In this document: in pieces, positions 1-4,869 of the stretch
Layout of the letters: each line of letters starts with the position of its first letter
How positions within the stretch are numbered: the stretch's first letter is position 1
From: Prolixibacteraceae bacterium
GTDB taxonomy: Bacteria; Bacteroidota; Bacteroidia; Bacteroidales; Prolixibacteraceae
DNA length: 5,196 nt
NCBI GenBank assembly: GCA_007116765.1
Contig: SKHV01000380.1
Coordinates: 1 to 5,196, forward strand
Direction: 5' to 3'
The notes under the pieces: model-generated
Databases searched by the model: none
What the model saw: the letters and a program-made list of their open reading frames with translations, nothing else
What the model was told of the DNA's origin: nothing
Position numbers and translations under genes: made by a program

Positions 1-1479
1 ATGAAAACAAAAGCATTCAATACTATTAAAGCATTCACACTGCTTTTGAGCATGATTTTTATAGCTTCAGGCTGTAGCAATCTCTTCAATAATCCTCTTG
101 AAGACAAAGAAACCGGAGAAGATATTACAATGTTCCTAATCGACTTAAATTTCTTCGATACCAAGCTTTCTTTCAACTTTATTGATGAAGCAAATGGCGA
201 AAATATCGAAGATGCCGAGATAAAAGTATTTTTCGACGGCGACAAAGCAAATGATTTAGTCGATATTAACGGAGAAAAGCAAAGCGAATACATTGTACGC
301 GACGGAGAGCTGAATTTGTTCCTCGATCCCAATGTAGAAATATCGGCAAACAATCCGCTGGATCTTACCGTAATAGTATATGTAGATGACTTCACTTATT
401 TTGCTTATCCCAAAGAATTTTACTACACCGAAGCAGGAGATTACGACATATTGGTTGAATTGATCCGCACCGGAGAAGAGTTGAAATCGGCCCAATTACT
501 TCCGGGCAACGAACCCTTCGAAGTGAGGTTCAATGAAAATATCATTGAAAATGATAACAACTGGTACTTTCAAAGCCAGTCCAAAACCCAAAACGGGAAA
601 GTATACTACAGCGCATTTCAAGCCAGAACCAGAACCGACGGAACGTTAAGTTCAAGCAACTTTAGTCAAGACGAAACACTTTTCGATGCCTGGGGTATTG
701 AAGGCAATTATTATGAATCAGGATCAAAATCTTTTGCCCTCACTAATAACGATGTTGAAACAAAGAGCAACTACCTATTTTTTCAGGCCTTTTCAGCTAC
801 AAAAAGGAACAACGTGCAGAGATGCTTAAGCGGCATAAACATATCTGTTTCTGAGCAGTTTGGACAGACCGGAACCGCTCGCTTTAACTACACCTTAACC
901 ATCAACAACGAGGTAGTTGCCAACGGAAGAATAGGCGGAGCTGAAATGCCTTTCATAATCAATACCGGAGCATTCTATCACCCTGAAGGCGCCACCTCTG
1001 CCATTCTCAACATTGTGGGCGACGGACAATACGATCTGGAACCACAACAAATCAACATTGATAATTTTTGTGGCGCAACTGTAAATGTAACTGCAAAACC
1101 CAAAAGCGGACTCGAATCATATAAGATTGTGACCTCGTTTGTATGCCCCGGGAATCAATTTGGTGTTGCTCCCTCAATAAGAGGAAAATTTAAAATTAAA
1201 GATTCAAGCGAACCCTGGACTCAGTTTGTATTTTCGGAAGGTATTGCTACCTTAAAACTAAAACCGGGCGAAACCTACACCATACAAGGAACAGTAGGAA
1301 GCGAATCGGCTACCTTTAACCTGCCAACAAGCGAGGCTGGTATAGCCGGAGTGTTGACTCAACTAGAAAGCGACACCCCTGAAATTGATGACATAAAATT
1401 CAACTTTTCGAAAAACAGCAACAATGTAACGGTAATCAATATTGAAGTGATTTTTAAAAGAAACGAATGTCCGTTCTAA
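1..1479 (+). CDS. Putative exported lipoprotein of unknown function (492 aa)
   Basis: I do not recognise a named family. The N-terminus is a clear lipoprotein signal: Lys at 2, 4 and 10, a hydrophobic core at about residues 11-22, then the lipobox ASGC with the lipidated cysteine at residue 25. The product should therefore be membrane-anchored, either in the periplasm or on the cell surface. An acidic stretch (LEDKETGED) follows about eight residues after the Cys and could favour outer-membrane or surface export, but this is weak. Residues about 55-155 (FNFIDEANGENIEDAEIKVFF, then a 'GDYDILVEL' strand) resemble a carboxypeptidase-regulatory or transthyretin-like beta-sandwich; this is inference. 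The remainder looks like beta-rich, aromatic and Asn-rich secreted protein. Four cysteines lie in the mature C-terminal part (275, 357, 382, 490) and could form disulfides. The ATG at base 1 is supported by the signal peptide directly after it. Its own promoter lies outside the window. A 345-base gap with its own promoter candidate separates it from leuA, so it is probably not in the leu operon. Confidence 0.88.
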   Translation: MKTKAFNTIKAFTLLLSMIFIASGCSNLFNNPLEDKETGEDITMFLIDLNFFDTKLSFNFIDEANGENIEDAEIKVFFDGDKANDLVDINGEKQSEYIVRDGELNLFLDPNVEISANNPLDLTVIVYVDDFTYFAYPKEFYYTEAGDYDILVELIRTGEELKSAQLLPGNEPFEVRFNENIIENDNNWYFQSQSKTQNGKVYYSAFQARTRTDGTLSSSNFSQDETLFDAWGIEGNYYESGSKSFALTNNDVETKSNYLFFQAFSATKRNNVQRCLSGINISVSEQFGQTGTARFNYTLTINNEVVANGRIGGAEMPFIINTGAFYHPEGATSAILNIVGDGQYDLEPQQINIDNFCGATVNVTAKPKSGLESYKIVTSFVCPGNQFGVAPSIRGKFKIKDSSEPWTQFVFSEGIATLKLKPGETYTIQGTVGSESATFNLPTSEAGIAGVLTQLESDTPEIDDIKFNFSKNSNNVTVINIEVIFKRNECPF

Positions 1480-1485
1480 ACAAAA

Positions 1486-1508
1486 GTGTTAATGTTTTCA
1501 ATTAACAT
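1486..1508 (+). terminator. A/T-rich hairpin behind the lipoprotein gene, possible weak terminator
   Basis: TGTTAAT (1487-1493) and ATTAACA (1501-1507) form a perfect 7-bp inverted repeat around a 7-base loop, extendable by one G-U pair (1486/1508). It begins seven bases after the lipoprotein stop codon, where a 3'-end structure is expected. The stem has few G-C pairs and no T-run follows, so termination would be weak. It may only protect the mRNA 3' end. Confidence 0.3.
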
Positions 1509-1509
1509 A

Positions 1510-1522
1510 CGTTTAATAAACG
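1510..1522. repeat. Short perfect palindrome CGTTTA-A-TAAACG
   Basis: Two 6-base half sites face each other around one base, upstream of the leu promoter candidate. The spacing is too tight for a good RNA hairpin, so if functional it would be a protein-binding site on DNA. Short palindromes are frequent in A/T-rich intergenic DNA, and I know no regulator for it here. Confidence 0.2.
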
Positions 1523-1562
1523 CACATTTACTTCTAAAATCGCAATTAAAAACGTTAAACAG

Positions 1563-1593
1563 TTTTCATTTTTAAAAAATATTACCATATTTG
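1563..1593 (+). promoter_or_regulatory. Candidate Bacteroidota-type promoter of the leu operon
   Basis: CATATTTG at 1586-1593 matches 7 of 8 positions of the -7 element TAnnTTTG (counting the two free positions). TTTT at 1563-1566, 19 bases upstream, matches 3 of 4 of the -33 element TTTG. Transcription would start near 1597-1600, only about 15 bases before the leader ORF at 1614. A short 5' end before the leader ORF is typical of ribosome-mediated attenuators. The location supports the call more than the motif alone does. Confidence 0.45.
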
Positions 1594-1613
1594 CATCAAA
1601 TTATAAAAACACG

Positions 1614-1682
1614 ATGATTAAAAGCATGACCATATCGCTCATTAGCCTACTAGGTATTCTAATTCTCACAAAGCTGAGCTGA
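1614..1682 (+). CDS. Leu/Ile-rich leader peptide of the leuA attenuator (22 aa)
   Basis: This short ORF starts at ATG 1614 and stops at TGA 1680-1682. It encodes 22 residues, of which six are Leu (9, 12, 13, 16, 18, 21) and five are Ile (2, 7, 10, 15, 17); the core reads SLISLLGILIL. It sits between a promoter candidate and an intrinsic terminator upstream of leuA, which is the standard arrangement of a leader peptide whose translation senses charged tRNA. Three of its six Leu codons are CTA, a codon I find only about twice among some sixty Leu codons in leuA and leuC, so ribosomes would be sensitive to leucine shortage here. Ile codons interleaved with Leu suggest it may also respond to isoleucine. 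There is no Shine-Dalgarno; the start follows an A-rich stretch. A second in-frame ATG (1626) is possible. Alternatively it is a chance hydrophobic ORF, but position and RNA structure argue against this. The peptide itself probably has no function. Confidence 0.75.
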   Translation: MIKSMTISLISLLGILILTKLS

Positions 1683-1734
1683 GGGTGGTATGTATATGCA
1701 TTAAGAATATAAAATATTCAAAAAGCCATTCTCA
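1662..1734 (+). promoter_or_regulatory. Attenuator switch: alternative pairings of segments 1, 2 and 3
   Basis: Segment 2 (1680-1689, TGAGGGTGGT, starting at the leader stop codon) can pair over 10 bp, three of them G-U, with segment 3 (1725-1734, GCCATTCTCA), which contains most of the 5' arm of the terminator. This is the antiterminator. Its 35-base loop holds a further small hairpin (GAATAT 1705-1710 with ATATTC 1714-1719). Segment 2 can instead pair over 7 bp with segment 1 (1662-1668, ATTCTCA), inside the leader ORF on Ile17-Leu18. Segments 1 and 3 share the identical heptamer ATTCTCA, so the pairings exclude each other. A ribosome stalled at the Leu/Ile codons around 1647-1667 would cover segment 1 and allow the antiterminator. 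A ribosome that reaches the stop codon would cover segment 2 and allow the terminator. The pairings are visible in the sequence; the mechanism is inferred from classical amino acid attenuators. Confidence 0.65.
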
Positions 1735-1758
1735 AATAAAGAGAGTGGCTTTTTTTTT
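1720..1758 (+). terminator. Intrinsic terminator (attenuator) upstream of leuA
   Basis: The arms 1720-1733 and 1741-1754 pair over 14 bp. The core is AGCCATTCTC with GAGAGTGGCT, including one T-G wobble (1729/1745), and an A-T base section merges into the T-run. The loop is the 7-base AAATAAA (1734-1740). Nine T residues (1750-1758) follow the G/C-rich part. It lies about 65 bases before leuA on the same strand and behind the leader ORF, so it should stop leu transcription rather than end the lipoprotein mRNA, whose stop codon is 240 bases upstream. Confidence 0.88.
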
Positions 1759-1789
1759 GAAAAGAAACTGATAAATAAATGTTAAACCA

Positions 1790-1809
1790 CCGGAAAATAT
1801 ATTTTTCGG
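1790..1809 (+). other. Hairpin just upstream of the leuA start
   Basis: CCGGAAAA (1790-1797) and TTTTTCGG (1802-1809) form an 8-bp stem with one G-U pair around a TATA loop, ending 15 bases before the leuA ATG. No T-run follows, so it is not a second terminator. Being at the edge of the ribosome footprint, it could affect leuA translation or mRNA stability. It may also be an incidental A/T-rich inverted repeat. Confidence 0.4.
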
Positions 1810-1824
1810 CTAAAAACAAATAAG

Positions 1825-3333
1825 ATGAGTGACAGATTGTACATTTTCGACACCACCTTGCGCGACGGCGAACAAGTTCCCGGTTGCCAGTTAAACACCA
1901 TTGAGAAAATTGAAGTGGCAAAAGCGCTTGAGGAACTGGGTGTGGATGTTATCGAAGCCGGCTTCCCGGTTTCAAGCCCCGGCGATTTCAATTCGGTTGT
2001 AGAAATATCGAAAGCAGTTACCTGGCCAACAATATGTGCCCTTACACGCGCAGTTGAAAAAGACATCGACGTGGCAGCCGAATCACTAAAATATGCAAAA
2101 AAAGGCAGGATACATACCGGAATAGGCACATCGCCCTACCACATAAAATTTAAGCTTAACTCGAACGAAGACGAAATTTTACAACGTGCTGTTGCAGCCG
2201 TGAAATATGCAAAAAAATACGTCGAAGACGTTGAGTTTTACGCCGAAGATGCCGGCCGCAGCGACAATGTTTACCTTGCTAAAGTTGTAGAAGCGGTTAT
2301 TAAAGCCGGTGCCACAGTAATCAATATTCCCGACACTACCGGGTATTGTTTGCCGCACGAGTACGGCGAAAAAATCAAATTCCTGATGGAAAACGTGAAA
2401 GGCGTTCACAAAGCCGTTTTATCAACCCACTGCCACAACGACCTTGGTATGGCAACTGCTAATTCGGTTAGCGGTATTTTAAACGGTGCCCGCCAGGTTG
2501 AAGTTACCATAAACGGTATTGGCGAACGTGCAGGGAACACTTCGCTCGAAGAAGTGGCCATGATTTTCAAAAGCCGTGAGAAAGAATTGGGCATATCAAC
2601 AAATATCAACACCAAGCACATTTACAAAACAAGCCGCATGGTTTCAAGCTTGATGAACATGCCGGTGCAACCCAACAAAGCGATTGTGGGTCGTAACGCT
2701 TTTGCACACTCATCAGGTATACACCAGGATGGTGTATTGAAGAACCGCGAAAACTATGAAATTATCGACCCCAACGATGTGGGCATCAACGAATCGTCGA
2801 TTGTGCTTACAGCCCGCAGCGGTCGTGCAGCTTTGAAACACCACATGGAAAACCTGGGATTCACACTTACCAAAGAAAAACTTGACGAAGTTTATCAGGA
2901 GTTCCTGAAACTTGCCGATAAAAAGAAAGACATAAAAGAAGACGACCTGCTTATGTTGGCCGGTGAGGTACGCCGTGAAAACCACCGCATAAAACTTGAT
3001 TATTTGCAAGTTATATCGGGCAAATCGCTTGAGCCTATGGCAAGTATCCGTCTCGAAATTGGTGGTGAAAAATTTAGTGCCACTTCAAGTGGTAACGGAC
3101 CGGTCGATGCTGCAATAAATGCCGTTAAACAAATTATCACTCGTCAGGTTACTTTAGAAGAATTCCTGATACAGGCCATCAACAAAGGAAGCGACGATTT
3201 CGGAAAAGTACACATGACTGTTGCACACGGCGAAAGAAACTACAACGGTTTTGGAGCGCACACCGACATCATCACCGCATCGGTTGAAGCCTTTTTAGAT
3301 GCAATAAATAAAATTCCAACGGTTAAAAAATAA
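1825..3333 (+). CDS. leuA: 2-isopropylmalate synthase
   Basis: This cytoplasmic enzyme condenses acetyl-CoA with 2-oxoisovalerate to 2-isopropylmalate, the committed step of leucine synthesis. Residues 1 to about 270 form the HMGL-like TIM barrel, opening with FDTTLRDGEQ (Arg13 and Asp14 catalytic/metal-binding). Further metal ligands are His202 and His204 in HCHNDLG and Asn238 in NGIGERAGN. HSSGIHQDGVLKNRENYEI (from His295) is the conserved linker signature. Residues about 365-500 match the C-terminal regulatory domain (ASIRLEIGG, GNGPVDAAINAV, AHTDI), so feedback inhibition by leucine is expected. The 502-residue length is close to the E. coli enzyme (523). Similarity to E. coli LeuA runs along the whole chain, and leuC follows, which argues against citramalate or homocitrate synthase, though a promiscuous substrate range cannot be excluded. 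The start is set by the conserved 'IFDTTLRDGEQ' N-terminus; there is no Shine-Dalgarno. Transcription is probably controlled by the attenuator upstream. Confidence 0.97.
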   Translation: MSDRLYIFDTTLRDGEQVPGCQLNTIEKIEVAKALEELGVDVIEAGFPVSSPGDFNSVVEISKAVTWPTICALTRAVEKDIDVAAESLKYAKKGRIHTGIGTSPYHIKFKLNSNEDEILQRAVAAVKYAKKYVEDVEFYAEDAGRSDNVYLAKVVEAVIKAGATVINIPDTTGYCLPHEYGEKIKFLMENVKGVHKAVLSTHCHNDLGMATANSVSGILNGARQVEVTINGIGERAGNTSLEEVAMIFKSREKELGISTNINTKHIYKTSRMVSSLMNMPVQPNKAIVGRNAFAHSSGIHQDGVLKNRENYEIIDPNDVGINESSIVLTARSGRAALKHHMENLGFTLTKEKLDEVYQEFLKLADKKKDIKEDDLLMLAGEVRRENHRIKLDYLQVISGKSLEPMASIRLEIGGEKFSATSSGNGPVDAAINAVKQIITRQVTLEEFLIQAINKGSDDFGKVHMTVAHGERNYNGFGAHTDIITASVEAFLDAINKIPTVKK

Positions 3334-3342
3334 ATTACATAT

Positions 3343-4740
3343 ATGACAGCAAAAACATTATTCGACAAAATTTGGGATGCTCACGTAGTAAAAGAAGTAG
3401 AAGGAGGGCCAAATGTGCTATACATCGACCGTCACTTTATTCACGAAGTAACCAGCCCTGTGGCTTTCTTAGGGTTGAAAAGCCGCGGTTTGAAAGTGTT
3501 CCGCCCCGATCAAACCACTGCTACACCCGACCACAACGTGCCAACTGAAAACCAGCACCTTTCGATTGTTGACGAACTCAGCCGCCATCAGGTGGAGATG
3601 TTGCGCCTCAATTGTGAAGAACACGGCATTGCGCATTACGGCCTTGGCAACGACGGGCATGGAGTGGTACACATAATTGGCCCCGAACAAGGCATTACCC
3701 AACCGGGTATGACCATTGTATGCGGCGATAGCCACACTTCAACGCACGGTGCTTTTGGCGCAGTTGCCTTTGGTATTGGCACCAGCGAAGTTGAAATGGT
3801 ACTGGCAAGCCAGTGCATTATGCAGCCAAAGCCTAAGAGAATGCGCATTACAATCGACGGTGAACTGAAACCCAATGTTACCGCAAAAGACCTGGTGCTT
3901 TATGTAATTGCCAAAATTTCGACCAGCGGCGGTACAGGCCACTTTGTTGAATTTGCAGGTTCGGCTATACGTAGCTTGAGCATGGAAGGTCGCATGACGG
4001 TATGTAACATGAGTATAGAATGTGGTGCCCGTGGCGGTATGATAGCCCCCGACGAAAAAACGTTTGAATACGTAAAAGGACGTAAATTTGCTCCACAAAG
4101 CGAAGCATGGGACAAAGCATTGGATTATTGGAAAACACTCAAAACCGATGAGGATGCTGTTTTCGACACCGAATACACTTTTGATGCAGCCGATATTGAA
4201 CCCATGATAACTTACGGAACGAACCCGGGCATGGGAATCAAAATTAGCGAAAATATTCCCACCAGCGAAGGATTGATTGGAAACGACAAAAAGAGTTTCC
4301 AGAAATCGCTCGAATACATGGGCTTCAGTGAAGGTGAACCTATACAAGGAAAACCCGTCGATTATGTTTTCATTGGCAGTTGCACCAACGGACGCATTGA
4401 AGACTTTCGCGTGTTTACGAATTACATAAAAGGCAAGAAGAAAGCCGACAATGTGGTGGCATGGTTGGTACCCGGTTCGGTAGCTGTTGAAAAACAAATT
4501 CGTGAAGAAGGATTGGTAGAAATACTCGAAAATGCAGGTTTCGAACTGCGCCAGCCGGGCTGTTCGGCATGTTTGGCTATGAATCCAGACAAAGTTCCTG
4601 CCGGAAAGTATTCCGTATCAACCACCAACCGTAACTTTGAAGGACGACAAGGACCAAAAGCACGCACATTACTGGCCAGCCCGTTGGTTGCAGCAGCCTG
4701 TGCGGTAAGCGGGGTAGTAACAATTCCGGAGAAGATATAA
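3343..4740 (+). CDS. leuC: 3-isopropylmalate dehydratase, large subunit
   Basis: LeuC pairs with the small subunit LeuD to isomerise 2-isopropylmalate to 3-isopropylmalate through a dehydrated intermediate, the second step of leucine synthesis. It belongs to the aconitase family. The three cysteines that hold the [4Fe-4S] cluster are present: Cys347 in GSCTNGR, and Cys407 and Cys410 in PGCSACLAMNPD, the same numbering as in the E. coli protein. Other signatures are YIDRHFIHEVTSP near the N-terminus, CGDSHTSTHGAFGAVAFGIG (from Cys127) and NRNFEGRQGPKARTLLASP near the C-terminus. The 465-residue length is standard for bacterial LeuC, so the gene looks intact and functional. It starts 9 bases after the leuA stop, without a Shine-Dalgarno, and is surely co-transcribed with leuA. 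The partner leuD is not in the window; the next gene is an unrelated four-helix-bundle gene, preceded by a heptamer repeat that begins directly after this stop codon. Confidence 0.97.
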   Translation: MTAKTLFDKIWDAHVVKEVEGGPNVLYIDRHFIHEVTSPVAFLGLKSRGLKVFRPDQTTATPDHNVPTENQHLSIVDELSRHQVEMLRLNCEEHGIAHYGLGNDGHGVVHIIGPEQGITQPGMTIVCGDSHTSTHGAFGAVAFGIGTSEVEMVLASQCIMQPKPKRMRITIDGELKPNVTAKDLVLYVIAKISTSGGTGHFVEFAGSAIRSLSMEGRMTVCNMSIECGARGGMIAPDEKTFEYVKGRKFAPQSEAWDKALDYWKTLKTDEDAVFDTEYTFDAADIEPMITYGTNPGMGIKISENIPTSEGLIGNDKKSFQKSLEYMGFSEGEPIQGKPVDYVFIGSCTNGRIEDFRVFTNYIKGKKKADNVVAWLVPGSVAVEKQIREEGLVEILENAGFELRQPGCSACLAMNPDKVPAGKYSVSTTNRNFEGRQGPKARTLLASPLVAAACAVSGVVTIPEKI

Positions 4741-4781
4741 TTTACTATTTACTATTTATTATTTACTATTTATTATTTTTT
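4741..4781 (+). repeat. TTTAYTA heptamer tandem array
   Basis: Five perfect 7-base units run back to back from the base after the leuC stop codon: TTTACTA, TTTACTA, TTTATTA, TTTACTA, TTTATTA (4741-4775), then a run of T to 4781. Units differ only by C or T at position 5. The array is the left boundary of the leuC/four-helix-bundle spacer and has an inverted counterpart at 4826-4860. It carries no G/C-rich stem, so it is not an ordinary terminator. Confidence 0.9.
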
Positions 4782-4809
4782 GCATGTTCCGGAAACACTA
4801 AAAATTTTG
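4779..4809 (+). promoter_or_regulatory. Candidate Bacteroidota-type promoter of the four-helix-bundle gene
   Basis: TTTG at 4779-4782 is a perfect -33 element and lies exactly 19 bases before AAATTTTG (4802-4809), which matches 7 of 8 positions of TAnnTTTG (counting the two free positions). Transcription would start near 4813-4816, some 55 bases before the gene, inside the loop between the two repeat arms. If real, the cassette brings its own promoter. The A/T-rich surroundings raise the chance of a false match. Confidence 0.45.
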
Positions 4810-4825
4810 AATTGCTGTATTTAAT

Positions 4826-4860
4826 TAATGATTAGTAAATAATAAATCATAAATAAAAAA
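4826..4860. repeat. Inverted, decayed copy of the heptamer array
   Basis: In the reverse sense this stretch continues the heptamer rhythm. TAGTAAA (4833-4839) and TAATAAA (4840-4846) are exact complements of TTTACTA and TTTATTA; TCATAAA (4847-4853), TAAAAAA (4854-4860) and TAATGAT (4826-4832) are degenerate units. Positions 4833-4846 form a perfect 14-bp inverted repeat with 4755-4768. In that register 29 of 35 positions pair between 4741-4775 and 4826-4860, leaving a 50-base loop. The RNA could fold as a long A/T stem ending about 9 bases before the next start codon. Confidence 0.8.
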
Positions 4861-4869
4861 TTTCTTTTT

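Noticed and set aside
1690..1704. Second mini-ORF (ATG TAT ATG CAT TAA) after the leader stop codon
   Set aside because: Only four codons with no Leu or Ile; ATG codons are common in A/T-rich spacers. It falls in the loop of the antiterminator.
1480..1760. T-box riboswitch as the regulator of leuA
   Set aside because: Only the AGGGTGGTA core matches. The ACCGCG half and a stem I/specifier domain are not visible, and the Leu/Ile leader ORF with alternative stems explains the region better.
1782..2129. Minus-strand open frame over the leuA start and its upstream hairpin
   Set aside because: Most of it is antisense to the conserved LeuA N-terminus, and no recognisable motif is present.
3739..4497. 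Long open reading frame (252 codons) on the minus strand inside leuC
   Set aside because: It lies fully within leuC, which has intact family motifs and all cluster cysteines. The translation is rich in Phe, His, Cys and Tyr without domain motifs, as expected of an antisense frame.
4741..4781. CRISPR array
   Set aside because: The units are 7 bases long and directly adjacent, with no spacers.
4782..4860. Intrinsic terminator of leuAC
   Set aside because: No G/C-rich stem followed by a T-run on the + strand; TTCCGGAA (4787-4794) is a palindrome without a loop. The long heptamer stem is almost entirely A-T.
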